Under the pieces are notes generated by a model that saw only the letters and a program-made list of their open reading frames with translations, did no database searches and was not told the DNA's origin. A stretch of DNA of 64,000 nucleotides from assembly GCF_016887565.1 (NCBI RefSeq), contig NZ_CP069396.1:2817001-2881000 (forward strand), in the 5' to 3' direction. The DNA is from Archangium violaceum (GTDB lineage Bacteria; Myxococcota; Myxococcia; Myxococcales; Myxococcaceae). Numbering within the stretch: the stretch's first letter is position 1; every line of letters begins with the position of its first letter. This document shows positions 34,188 through 42,457 of this stretch, piece by piece. The position numbers and the translations under genes were made by a program.

Positions 34188-34530
34188 GGGCCAGCAGGGC
34201 ATCCAGCTCGAAAGGCTTGCCGAGAAGCCCCTGCGCTCCGGGCGGGGGGGCGTGGATGCTCGCCGTGCAGAGGATGACGGGGATGGTGTTGTAGGCGGGA
34301 ATCCGCCGGAAGTGCTGCAGGAACGCGGCGCCGTCCATCACCGGCATCATCATGTCCAGCAGTACGAGGCAGGGCTCCGGCAGATGGGGGAGGGCATCCA
34401 GCGCCTCGCGTCCGTTCGCCTTGAGGACGACTTGGTGGCCATCGAACTCCAGGACCTCTCGGACGGCTTCGCGGATGTCGGGGTCATCGTCGACGACCAG
34501 GATGGGCCTGGAGCTCGGGGGCTCGGTCAT
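34165..34530 (-). CDS. Single-domain response regulator
   Basis: This is a 121-residue stand-alone receiver domain. The acidic pocket is DDD at 14-16, the phosphorylation site is Asp59 (VLLDMMMPVMDG), the switch Thr lies in ILCTASI and the conserved Lys in LLGKPFE. There is no output domain, so it acts through protein contact or as a phosphate relay. It overlaps the 3' end of the kinase gene on the opposite strand. The start at 34530 (MTEPPSS) is chosen because the sequence upstream is not coding-like. Confidence 0.93.
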   Translation of the reverse strand: MTEPPSSRPILVVDDDPDIREAVREVLEFDGHQVVLKANGREALDALPHLPEPCLVLLDMMMPVMDGAAFLQHFRRIPAYNTIPVILCTASIHAPPPGAQGLLGKPFELDALLALIQEHCR

Positions 34531-34728
34531 AGGTGCGGTTCTGCGTTCCTCCCCCCAACCTGGACACGTCGGGCACTCGCTGGATGAGGCGCTGGACGCG
34601 CCCCGGCGGAGTGCTTCTCCCAGGTGGGGGAAGGCAATGGGATGAACGTCTGCCCGCGCGGGCTCGGGGCCACCGTGCCCCCGTCTGCTCGGTTGCCCTC
34701 TCACCCGAGCGGGCCTGCCTCGGGGCTG

Positions 34729-35526
34729 TCAGCGCCGACGCAGGAGCGGATCGTCATCGGGACCGAGGTTCAGCTTGCGCGAGTCCTCCGTCTCCCCGGA
34801 CGTGCGGACGTCCACCTCCTCGTGCCGCAGCGGCTCCGCCACGCGGCGCTCCTCCTCGATGGCGTCCTTGTGGATGACCACTTCCTCGTCCACCACCGGG
34901 CGCTTGTGGATGTCCACCTCCTCTGCGCGCACGGGCACCACCACCGTCTCGTCCTGGAACGAGGCGTTCATCGCGGGCCGGTCCGGGGTGACATCGCGGC
35001 GTTCCACGCGGACGCGCTCGCGGCGCACCGGTACGTCCACCGTCTTCACTTCCTCCACCACTTCCTTGTGGATGCGCACCTCACCGGCCTGCACCTCGCG
35101 CTTGGTGACGTCCAGCTGCTCCTTGTGTACCGGGATGGCGACCTCGTCCGTGCCGCCACCCTCCCAGGAGCGCTCGGTGCGGGTGGTGCTCGCATCCGCC
35201 CGGAGTCCGGTGTCCGTCGCGCCCAGGCCCAGGCCACTCGTGGCGCCCGTGCTCATGCCGGCCGTCGTGTCCGCACCCAGGCCGCTCGTCGTGCTGTACT
35301 TCTCGTCGCCGGAGAGGCGTCGGAGGCTCTCACGTCCGTGTAGGAGGATGATCTCCCCATCGCGGATGTCGGAGATGTCCGCGTACCGCACGAGGTAGTC
35401 CTTCGGAAAGAAGAGACCTTTTTCGATGTGGAACGCGTCATCGCTCAAGGCGAACACCCTGCCGAGTTTCTCGCCGTCGAAGCTGCGGACCGTCATGCCT
35501 TCCTTCAACTGACTGCGCTGGAACAT
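34729..35526 (-). CDS. PRC-barrel and DUF2382 domain protein
   Basis: This is a 265-residue soluble protein. It has an N-terminal PRC-barrel-like domain (residues 1-75: VRSFDGEKLGRVFALSDDAFHIEKG) and a Gly/Thr-rich linker (~80-120). The DUF2382 domain (~130-250) shows its repeated pattern of basic/acidic pairs (PVHKEQLDVTKREV, PVRRERVRVERRDV, RPVVDEEVVIHKDAIEEERRV). DUF2382 proteins are often stress-induced in bacteria with large envelopes; the biochemical role is unknown. AGGAGG ribosome binding site. It precedes the four-helix membrane protein on the opposite side of a 265-bp gap, same strand. Confidence 0.9.
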   Translation of the reverse strand: MFQRSQLKEGMTVRSFDGEKLGRVFALSDDAFHIEKGLFFPKDYLVRYADISDIRDGEIILLHGRESLRRLSGDEKYSTTSGLGADTTAGMSTGATSGLGLGATDTGLRADASTTRTERSWEGGGTDEVAIPVHKEQLDVTKREVQAGEVRIHKEVVEEVKTVDVPVRRERVRVERRDVTPDRPAMNASFQDETVVVPVRAEEVDIHKRPVVDEEVVIHKDAIEEERRVAEPLRHEEVDVRTSGETEDSRKLNLGPDDDPLLRRR

Positions 35527-35791
35527 GGCTGCCTCCTGTTTCGTGATCACGCCGGCGGACCGCGCCACTTCCGTTCCCCCCTCGTTCGTGGCGGGTGCCA
35601 GGGGAGGGGAGACGTGCGCGGCGGCCAGGGGTGAGAATGGGGACTGTTATCCCCGGGGACAGGAGGGCGTTGGTCGTCCGGCCGCATTCCGTTCCAGGTA
35701 TCGGCCATGAATCCGGGCGGTTCGGGGCTGGCGGTGAGCGGGGCGCAGTGCCGCCCCGGGCCCACCGCCATGCTTCACCGCGTGGGAGCGC

Positions 35792-36745
35792 TCACGGGTA
35801 TACCTCGCGGCGCGTGGGAGGCAGACCGCCCTCCGGTGGCGGAGTCACCACCGCGCCCTCGGCGTAGATGCGCTGGTGTTTGCTCACGCCCACCGTGGCC
35901 CCGAGGATGGCGGAGATGAGCCCCAGGAAGAGGGCGCCGAAGACGCCCCAGAACGCCTTGCCCGTGACGTCCGCCGCCTGGAGCGCGCCAGTCTGTACCG
36001 TCCGGGCCGCCTGACCCACCTGGGCCTGGAAGCCGTTGAACTGCGCCTCGATCCGGTTCGCCACGTCCTCGGCGTCCGCGCGCGAGAGGGCCGTGTTCTG
36101 GGCGAGAGAGTCCACGAGGAGCTGACGGTCGAGCCGGCCCTGCCTCACCGCCGTCTGCACCACGTCCTTCGTAGCGGCCTGGAGCTGGTCCGCCGTCACC
36201 TGGGGCTTGCCTTCCGCGCGCAGGCGCTCGTTGACGGGGCGCAGGGCATCATCGGCATCCAGCCCGAAGCTCCGGGCCGCCTGGCCGAGGTCTCCGGACT
36301 GGGAGGCTCCCGCCGACACCGCCGAGCCGGTGGCCTGGACAGCCGTCTTGCCCACCGAGAACAGGCCGCCCGCCAGGGCGGACACCAGATTGCCGAGCAA
36401 CCAGAGTCCCACGAGCGTGGTGAGACCCCACATCACGAGCCCGTGGATGCCTCCACTCGCCTTCGTCTGGGCCCCCGAACTCCGTCCGGCCACGATGCCG
36501 CCCACGAAGAGGGCGATGAGTGGCGATACGAGGCTCCAGATGCCGGTGAAGATGCCGGAGGACCTCGCGCTCCCGGTGTCCTGCGGATTGATGGAGGACA
36601 ACCCGAGGGCCAGACCCAGCGCGTACAGCAACACCCACAACCCCAGCGCGGTCACGGCCCCCGCGAAGATGGAGCCCCAGCTCACCTTTTCCGGAGCGCC
36701 CGCCAGGAATCCCCACCGTGCTCTGTCCTGTGTCGTCGTCGCCAT
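35792..36745 (-). CDS. Four-helix membrane protein, function unknown
   Basis: This is a 317-residue protein. It has two or three hydrophobic helices near the N-terminus (IFAGAVTALGLWVLLYALGLALG; PLIALFVGGIVAG; LVMWGLTTLVGLWLLGNLVSALAGG), a soluble central section (~135-260) with helical AAT/DVVQTAV and SLAQNTALSRADAEDVANRIE, and a last helix (FWGVFGALFLGLISAILGATVG). Proteins of this shape are usually annotated as hypothetical or PhnA-like and often neighbour PRC-barrel or CsbD stress genes, as here. RBS AGAGGTGAG. No enzymatic motif was found. Confidence 0.8.
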   Translation of the reverse strand: MATTTQDRARWGFLAGAPEKVSWGSIFAGAVTALGLWVLLYALGLALGLSSINPQDTGSARSSGIFTGIWSLVSPLIALFVGGIVAGRSSGAQTKASGGIHGLVMWGLTTLVGLWLLGNLVSALAGGLFSVGKTAVQATGSAVSAGASQSGDLGQAARSFGLDADDALRPVNERLRAEGKPQVTADQLQAATKDVVQTAVRQGRLDRQLLVDSLAQNTALSRADAEDVANRIEAQFNGFQAQVGQAARTVQTGALQAADVTGKAFWGVFGALFLGLISAILGATVGVSKHQRIYAEGAVVTPPPEGGLPPTRREVYP

Positions 36746-36903
36746 GGCTCACCTCTGGATGAAAGGGATCAGTCCCTTGCCTTCCAAAGATGGACACCCT
36801 GGCTCGAAGGGAGAGCATCCCCGCTGCGCACCCGTTCTCCTGTCCGTGGAGGAGGGCGGGAGCAGGGCGCTACTTCGCGCCGCGAGCCCGCTGACGCGCC
36901 ACT

Positions 36904-37350
36904 TCACGTCTCCGGGTCGTCATCGTAGGCCTCGTGTGCCGGGTGCCGGGCGTCGAGCCAGCCCTGGAGGATGAACTGGGCGGCCATCTGATCGATGACC
37001 TCGCGGCGCTTCGCGCGCGACAGGTCCGCCTCGAGCAGGGTGCGCTGGGCGGCCACGGTGGACAGGCGCTCGTCCCACAGCTCCACCGGCAGCCCGAGCG
37101 TCTGGGTGAGGGCGTCCACGAACTTGCGGGTGGCCTCGGCGCGAGGGCCCTCGGAGCCGTCCATGTTGAGGGGGAGCCCGACGACGAAGCGCTCGGCCTC
37201 GTACTCGCGCACCAGGCCGCCCAGGGCGGCGAGGTCCGCCTTGAGGCTGGTCCGGCGGATGGTGGTGACCGTCTGGGCGGTGAGGCCCAGTCCATCCGAG
37301 ACGGCGACACCGATCGTCTTGGTTCCGTAGTCGAGGCCGAGGGCGCGCAT
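36904..37350 (-). CDS. ruvX: Holliday junction resolvase-like RuvX/YqgF
   Basis: This is a 148-residue RNase H-fold nuclease. Family features are LGLDYGTKTIGVAVSD with the catalytic Asp7, ERFVVGLPLNMDGSEGPRA, WDERLSTVAA and the final acidic AYDDDPE. RuvX acts in 16S rRNA 5' end processing and can resolve Holliday-junction-like DNA. It is normally in an operon with yqgE; here it stands alone between a membrane-protein gene and the divergent T3S-like pair. Length is normal for the family (about 140). Confidence 0.96.
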   Translation of the reverse strand: MRALGLDYGTKTIGVAVSDGLGLTAQTVTTIRRTSLKADLAALGGLVREYEAERFVVGLPLNMDGSEGPRAEATRKFVDALTQTLGLPVELWDERLSTVAAQRTLLEADLSRAKRREVIDQMAAQFILQGWLDARHPAHEAYDDDPET

Positions 37351-37557
37351 GCGCGGCGGAATCTAATCGCAATCTCCCGCCGTGGACCGCTCCGTCCGCG
37401 GGGCAGGACGTCACTCGGCCGGGGGAGCGGGCCAACCCGCTGAATTCGTTGGAGTCGGGCCCCGCTCCGAGGTCGGCATCCCCGCTGCAATGCGTCGGGC
37501 GCGGAACACGGCGCGGCGGAAGGGGCATGGAGCCTCTCGGTCCGCGCGGGAGGGTCC

Positions 37558-38700
37558 ATGAGTGACTTCTTTGGGGGTATTGGGAAGGCCATCAGCAGTG
37601 GGGTGAACTTTCTTTCGGCCGGCGGGCTCATCGATGCGCTGGGCAATGGGTTGGGGTTGCCGCCGGTCATCACCAATGCGGTGAAGACCGTGACGGGGGC
37701 GGTGACGGGCAACGTGCTGCTGACGGCCGCCGGTGTGATGGGGCTCGCGAAGGAGCTGTCGCAGAACCAGGCGGCCTACACCGAGTTCGCGCCGTCGAAG
37801 GACGACAAGGTGGCCTGTGAGGGCTACGCGAAGCCGGGGGGCAAGAGCTCGACCCACGACGCCTCACCGGCGACGCAGGGGACGAAGGGCTCCGCGGCTC
37901 CGGGAGAGGTGCGTCCGGATGGCGCGCTGGACCCGAGCATCCTGGAGTACCGCCAGGCGCTGAAGACGCTGGATGCGAACTTCACCCTGTTCGACACGGT
38001 GGACAACGTGAAGAACGGCAAGTTCACCCGCCAGACGCTCGAGAAGGTGGCCGACAGCGCGAGCATGCCGGCATCGGTGCGGAACGCGGCGCGGTTCCTC
38101 CTGGCGCATCCCGAGTACCGGACCCAGCTCGACACGGCGAGCCAGAAGGGCGGATTCGTGGACGGCACCTTCAGCACGAAGGACGTGCGCGCGGCGCTGA
38201 GTGATGTGGAGACGCGGATCGCGAAGTACGGCGTGCGTGGTGAGAGTCAGGCCGCGCCGCCGCCCCCGCCCCCGCCGGGCACGTCCGTCGGTACCCAGCC
38301 TCCGGCTGGTGGGAAGAAGACCGACGAGCCGGCGACGTCGACGCCGTCCCCGAGGAGCGGCCCGGCCAGCTCCAGCGTCAAGGACATCATCAACGACCCG
38401 AACATGGGCCTCGAGGAGAAGATCCAGGCCATCCTCATGGCGCTGACGGAGCGGATGGACGGGGAGATCCTCGACACGATGGATGACCTCGCGGCGGCCC
38501 AGGACAAGATGGCCGGCATCTCGAACGAGAAGGGCAACGAGAAGGCGCTCTCGGATGCGAAGCGCGACGTCGACCGCATCACCACGCGCCTCCAGCAGCT
38601 CGTGGAGAAGCGGAAGATGATGTTCGAGATGATGAGCACGATGTCCATGAAGTTCAACGAGATGGCCAAGACGGCGCTCTCCAACATGCGGAGCGCGTGA
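37558..38700 (+). CDS. Type III secretion translocator-like protein (HrpF/NolX-type module)
   Basis: This is a 380-residue protein without a Sec signal. It has an amphipathic, Gly-rich N-terminus (1-70, with GNVLLTAAGVMGLAKEL). A central module (~130-225) has two copies of an EF-hand-like pattern: LDANFTLFDTVDNVKNGKFT-type and LDTASQKGGFVDGTFSTKDV, with PASVRNAARFLLAHPEYR between them. This is the arrangement I know from HrpF/NolX translocators. A Pro/Ser linker follows (~230-275), then a coiled-coil tail (~280-380: MALTERMDGEILDTMDDL, KRKMMFEMMSTMSMKFNEM) like translocator or needle-tip helices. RBS GGGAGGG. A SycD-like TPR gene follows at 40 bp. No secretion apparatus genes are in the window. 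Assignment is by pattern only. Confidence 0.55.
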   Translation: MSDFFGGIGKAISSGVNFLSAGGLIDALGNGLGLPPVITNAVKTVTGAVTGNVLLTAAGVMGLAKELSQNQAAYTEFAPSKDDKVACEGYAKPGGKSSTHDASPATQGTKGSAAPGEVRPDGALDPSILEYRQALKTLDANFTLFDTVDNVKNGKFTRQTLEKVADSASMPASVRNAARFLLAHPEYRTQLDTASQKGGFVDGTFSTKDVRAALSDVETRIAKYGVRGESQAAPPPPPPPGTSVGTQPPAGGKKTDEPATSTPSPRSGPASSSVKDIINDPNMGLEEKIQAILMALTERMDGEILDTMDDLAAAQDKMAGISNEKGNEKALSDAKRDVDRITTRLQQLVEKRKMMFEMMSTMSMKFNEMAKTALSNMRSA

Positions 38701-38740
38701 GGCTCGGATGGGACGCGTCATCAAGTACGAGGGAGGACTC

Positions 38741-39223
38741 ATGGATACGGCGACGACGGAGAAGCTGAAGGCGTTCGTGCGAGGGGAGATGACCTGGGCG
38801 GAGGTGGAGGGGATGACCTTCGAGGAGGCGAAGGCGATCGCCCAGGTGGGGTGTGACCTGGCGGCGGCGGGGCGGTGCGAGGAGGCGCGCATCCTCTTCG
38901 AGGGCCTGGTGGAGGGGAACCCGAAGGACACGGCGAGCCGCGCGGCGCTGGGCACGGTGTACCAGAAGCTGGGGCGTCTGCAGGACGCCATGCGGGAGTA
39001 CTCGGCGGCGCTGGAGAGGGATCCGCGCAACCCGGTGGCGCTGGTCAACCGCGGCGAGCTGTACCTGCGGCAGGGCAACCGGCAGGGCTTCACGGACATC
39101 GCCAACGCGGTGGAGGCGGACCCGCACGGGGAGACGTCGGCGGGCCGGCGGGCCAGGGCGCTGGTGAAGGCCATCGCGCTGGCGGCCGTGGAGAAGATGA
39201 AGGAGGCGAAGGCCCAGGCGTAG
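38741..39223 (+). CDS. TPR protein resembling SycD/LcrH type III chaperones
   Basis: This is a 160-residue soluble protein, the size of class II type III chaperones (SycD 168, LcrH-type about 165). A short N-terminal helix region is followed by three tandem TPRs: AIAQVGCDLAAAGRCEEARILFEGLV, AALGTVYQKLGRLQDAMREYSAAL and ALVNRGELYLRQGNRQGFTDI. These chaperones hold the two translocators in the cytoplasm before secretion. The start at 38741 has GGGAGGA; an ATG at 38708 gives 11 extra residues. It directly follows the translocator-like gene and is closed by an intrinsic terminator. Generic TPR proteins look similar, so the partner gene is the main support. Confidence 0.65.
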   Translation: MDTATTEKLKAFVRGEMTWAEVEGMTFEEAKAIAQVGCDLAAAGRCEEARILFEGLVEGNPKDTASRAALGTVYQKLGRLQDAMREYSAALERDPRNPVALVNRGELYLRQGNRQGFTDIANAVEADPHGETSAGRRARALVKAIALAAVEKMKEAKAQA

Positions 39224-39296
39224 GGGCCGGGACGGTGTGGGAGCAGCCGGGCCGCGGAGGGGCGCGGTCCATGGGACATGCGGCCCGGCGGGAGAT

Positions 39297-39349
39297 GCCG
39301 GCGGGAGGGTTCACCGATGAGGTGGGCCCTCCCGCCGGCGCTCTTTTTT
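39297..39349 (+). terminator. Strong intrinsic terminator
   Basis: GCCGGCGGGAGGG (39297-39309) pairs perfectly with CCCTCCCGCCGGC (39327-39339); the run CTCTTTTTTC follows. It ends the T3S-like operon. The U-run touches the stop codon of the convergent M48 gene. Confidence 0.88.
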
Positions 39350-40584
39350 CAGGGCACGTCCCGTGCGGCGGGAGGGGTCTGGGGACCGGGCGCGGGGGGA
39401 GGGACCGCGGCGAGGCGCTCGCCGATGGGCGGGTGGCTGTGGCCCTTGAGGACCACCCAGCGAGGTGGCTCGGGGTCCATCTTGTTCACCCGGGCCGCCT
39501 TCACCAGCATGCGGCGGAAGGCATCGGGATCCTGGGTGAGGCGCAGCGCGTAGCGATCGGCCTCGCGCTCTCGCTCTCGCGAGAAGGCCGCGGAGAGAGG
39601 TGTGCTCAGGAAGAAGATGACGAAGGTGAGCAACCACAGCAGCGGCAGCGTGCGGATGTCCGCGAAGCGCGTGGTGCCGAACCAGCCCCGTGCGGCGGAG
39701 TGCCGCAACAGCCGGTCGATGGCGAAGAGGAGCGCCACCAGCGCCAGCGAGGAGGCGATGCGTCCCGGCCACTTCGGCTCGTGGACGTGGCCCGCCTCGT
39801 GCGCGACCGCGGCGAGGAGCTCGTCCGGCGCGAGCTCCTGGAGCAGGACATCGTTGAGCACGATGGTGCGCGTGGGACCCTGGCCCGCGAAATAGGCCTG
39901 GAGGCGCTTGCTGGCCACCGACGTCTTCTCCACCAGCACGTCCTGGAAGGGGATGTCCGCGCTCGCCATCAGCGCGGTGATGCGCTCGCGCACGGGCCCC
40001 TGCTCCAGGGGCTTCTGGTCGAAGAAGACACGGCTGCGGTAGGGGTCGAGCGCCGAGGACACCAGCAGCAGCAGCGCCGAGGGGATTCCCAGCACCAGCC
40101 ACCAGCGCTTCACCCGCCTCGCCAGCCCGTAAAGGCCCAGCACCAGCGCCGAGGTGGCCACTCCCTCCACGGCAATGCCCTTGAGCTCGTCCAGCGCGTA
40201 CCGCAGCGGCGTGTACGCGGACATGCCGTAGCGGTGCTCCAGCACGTAGCCAAAGTACGTGTTCGACGGCGCGTAGACGAGCTCGAGGAAGAGATCCACG
40301 AACAGCGCGAAGAGAATGGCCGCGCCCCAGCCCGGCTCTCCCCACAGCCGATCCATGGCCTGGATGACGACGCGCAGGACCGGCGCCGTCCGTAGGAATT
40401 CGAGCCGCTGGGTCAGCCAGCCCGCACAGGACTCGGCTCCCCGGTAGAAGGGCCGCACCAGCACCCCCAGGATGAACAACAGGACTCCCAGGTAGACGGC
40501 GGGGCTCACCGCGCTCCGGATGTAGAGCGGCAGGTGGTAGGCCTTGATCTCCGCGAGCTGCTCGGGGGTGAAGATGGGGTCCAT
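39349..40584 (-). CDS. M48 family membrane metallopeptidase (Ste24/CAAX-type)
   Basis: This is a 411-residue integral membrane zinc protease with about seven hydrophobic segments. Zinc motif HEAGH at 262-266, third ligand Glu in REREADRYALRLT (E341), and the SAFSRxxExEAD pattern of the Ste24 group. The N-terminal half (1-250) matches the Ste24 membrane cage. In bacteria such enzymes act in envelope protein quality control; no prenylated substrates are expected. It is convergent with the TPR chaperone gene and shares the terminator region. Confidence 0.93.
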   Translation of the reverse strand: MDPIFTPEQLAEIKAYHLPLYIRSAVSPAVYLGVLLFILGVLVRPFYRGAESCAGWLTQRLEFLRTAPVLRVVIQAMDRLWGEPGWGAAILFALFVDLFLELVYAPSNTYFGYVLEHRYGMSAYTPLRYALDELKGIAVEGVATSALVLGLYGLARRVKRWWLVLGIPSALLLLVSSALDPYRSRVFFDQKPLEQGPVRERITALMASADIPFQDVLVEKTSVASKRLQAYFAGQGPTRTIVLNDVLLQELAPDELLAAVAHEAGHVHEPKWPGRIASSLALVALLFAIDRLLRHSAARGWFGTTRFADIRTLPLLWLLTFVIFFLSTPLSAAFSREREREADRYALRLTQDPDAFRRMLVKAARVNKMDPEPPRWVVLKGHSHPPIGERLAAVPPPAPGPQTPPAARDVP

Positions 40585-40602
40585 GGGTCGGAGTATCGTA
40601 GA

Positions 40603-40637
40603 CCCTCACCCCAACCCTCTCCCAGAGGGAGAGGGGG
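40603..40637. repeat. Short palindromic intergenic element
   Basis: CCCTCTCCC-AGA-GGGAGAGGG (40615-40635) preceded by CCCTCACCCCAA. This 9-bp-stem palindrome with its CTCACCCCAAC shoulder is of the type found scattered between genes in many GC-rich proteobacteria. It lies between the M48 start and the stop of the TPR lipoprotein gene on the same strand and could also act as a terminator for the latter. Confidence 0.5.
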
Positions 40638-40642
40638 TTTGT

Positions 40643-41767
40643 TCAGGAGTGCGGCCCGGTCTCGGCTGGCTCGGACGGCACCGGCGTCGCGTCCGTGTCC
40701 GCCAACAGCAGTGCCTTCATCTTCTCCAGGCTCTTGCGCGTCTTGTCCACGAACGCGTTCTGCGAACCGATTCGCTCCGCCGCCTCCAGCGTCCTCTCGT
40801 AGATGTTGATGGACTTGGTCAGCAGCACCCGCACCTTCTTGCGCAACTCCTCGCGGTACACCTGCGCCTCCTCCGCGTCCAGCTCCGCCGGCGCCGGCGA
40901 GTTCACCAGGTGCTCGTACAGGTTCTCGTACATCGTCCCGATCTGCGAACCCGCCGCCGTCGCCCAGTGGCCGTTGCCCACCCGGATGGAACGCAGGTAG
41001 TGCCCCTGCGCCGACAGCAGCAGCTCCGCCTTGTAGTTCAGATCGTTCGCCAGCGCGTCGCTGCCCTTGGCCGGATCCAACTTCACCGTCTCGTAGTGCA
41101 GCCGGTAGATCTCCCCGATGAAGAAGTGCGCCTGCGCCGGGAAGTAGTCCTCGACCTCGTCCTTGTCCGCCAGCCCCTCGTACGTGCCCAGCGCCTTGCG
41201 CAGCGTGGTCTCCGCCTTCTCCGACTGCCCCGACTCCAGCTCGCACACGCCCTGCTGCACCTGCGCCTCCAGGCGCTTGCCCACCGGCAGATCCTCGCGC
41301 GCCGCGATCGTCGACAGCACCTTCGCCGCGTCCGCGAAGCGCTCCAGGTGGTAGTGCGTCTCCGCCAGCCGGAAGGCCGCGTCCAGCGCGTCTCCCGTTC
41401 CCTTCTCCGCGTCCGCCAGCTCCGAGAAGCGCAGGTTCGCGTCCTCCCACTGCTCCAGCCGCTCGTGCGCCAGGCCCGCGTTGTAGAGCGCCGCCCGCCG
41501 GTGCTGGCTGTCCGGGAAGAAGTCCGCCAGCCTCCCGAAATAGCGCGCCGCCTTGGCGAAGTCGTTCGCCGCGAAGGCCGACGTGCCTCCCGCGAACAGC
41601 TCCTCGTCATTGAGCGACGCCAGCTCCAGATCCCCCGTCACCGTCACCGGCTCGAACTGGACCTGATGCCTGGGCGTCTCCGTATCGCGCACCGCCGTGC
41701 CCGTCGTCCGACACCCCACCAGGCCCACCACTCCCACCAACACCCACTTGCGCCAGGTGGCCGACAT
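40643..41767 (-). CDS. TPR-repeat lipoprotein
   Basis: This is a 374-residue predicted lipoprotein (lipobox GLVGC, Cys19). After a ~40-residue linker come at least five tetratricopeptide-like repeats (GTSAFAANDFAKAARYFGRLADFFP; AALYNAGLAHERLEQWEDANLRFSEL; AAFRLAETHYHLERFADAAKVLS; QQGVCELESGQSEKAETTLRKAL). A long charged helical C-terminal half follows. It is probably an outer-membrane scaffold facing the periplasm, as in other myxobacterial envelope machines. It is divergent from the endonuclease V gene. Confidence 0.88.
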   Translation of the reverse strand: MSATWRKWVLVGVVGLVGCRTTGTAVRDTETPRHQVQFEPVTVTGDLELASLNDEELFAGGTSAFAANDFAKAARYFGRLADFFPDSQHRRAALYNAGLAHERLEQWEDANLRFSELADAEKGTGDALDAAFRLAETHYHLERFADAAKVLSTIAAREDLPVGKRLEAQVQQGVCELESGQSEKAETTLRKALGTYEGLADKDEVEDYFPAQAHFFIGEIYRLHYETVKLDPAKGSDALANDLNYKAELLLSAQGHYLRSIRVGNGHWATAAGSQIGTMYENLYEHLVNSPAPAELDAEEAQVYREELRKKVRVLLTKSINIYERTLEAAERIGSQNAFVDKTRKSLEKMKALLLADTDATPVPSEPAETGPHS

Positions 41768-41959
41768 GTATGTCCTCCGCTTCGAGTCTCGTCAGGGGCC
41801 CCCCGGGGGGCCGTCCGCGTTTCCTGCCTCCAGGACAGCATCCGCCGCCCCGGAGTTCCCAAAACGGGTCCCAGCTTAACCTCCACCCGGCTTTCCCGCC
41901 CGCATGGCTCGCCGTCCAGCGAGTGGGCGGGCGGAACGGTGGACACTCGGAGGTGCACG

Positions 41960-42451
41960 ATGTTGGCCTGTCTGGACGTGGATTACCGACCCGAGGTCAC
42001 CGTGGCCGCCTGTGTGCTCTTCCGGGACTGGGGGGATGCCACCGAGGCCTCGCACCTGGTGGAGCGAGGCCCTCCCGCCGCGCCCTATGAGCCCGGGCAG
42101 TTCTACCGCCGCGAGCTGCCCCACCTGGTGAAAGTGCTCGCCGCCGTGCCGGAGCCGCTCGAGGCCGTGGTCATCGACGGGTACGTGTGGCTCGGCGAGG
42201 AGCGGCCCGGGCTCGGCGCCCACCTGTACGAGGCGCTCGGGCGGCGCCTGCCCGTCATCGGCGTGGCGAAGACGGCGTTCCACGCCCATGTGGCGGTGCC
42301 GGTGCTGCGCGGAGAGAGCCGGCGCCCGTTGTTCGTCACGGCGGTGGGGATGGAGGCCCGCACCGCCGCCGAGCACGTCCGGCGGATGCACGGAGCCTCG
42401 CGCATCCCCACGCTGTTGGGCCGGGTGGACCGGCTGTGCCGAGACTCCTGA
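41960..42451 (+). CDS. Endonuclease V, compact form
   Basis: This is a 163-residue RNase H-like nuclease that nicks DNA (or RNA) one base 3' of deaminated adenine (inosine). The catalytic triad is D6 (CLDVDY), E52 (YRRELPHL) and D73 (VVIDGYVWLG); the spacings 46 and 21 equal those of Thermotoga EndoV (43, 89, 110). The GVAKTAF helix of the family is present. It is about 55 residues shorter than E. coli Nfi, lacking the N-terminal extension and part of the C-terminus. RBS GGAGG. It is convergent with the ELWxxDGT lipoprotein gene. Confidence 0.9.
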   Translation: MLACLDVDYRPEVTVAACVLFRDWGDATEASHLVERGPPAAPYEPGQFYRRELPHLVKVLAAVPEPLEAVVIDGYVWLGEERPGLGAHLYEALGRRLPVIGVAKTAFHAHVAVPVLRGESRRPLFVTAVGMEARTAAEHVRRMHGASRIPTLLGRVDRLCRDS

Positions 42452-42457
42452 CCGCGT

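Noticed and set aside
32886..34202. 438-codon minus-strand ORF opposite the second histidine kinase
   Set aside because: Shadow of the HATPase/HisKA region; no motif or RBS.
40603..40637. CRISPR-like repeat
   Set aside because: A single palindromic unit with no further copies or spacers in the window.
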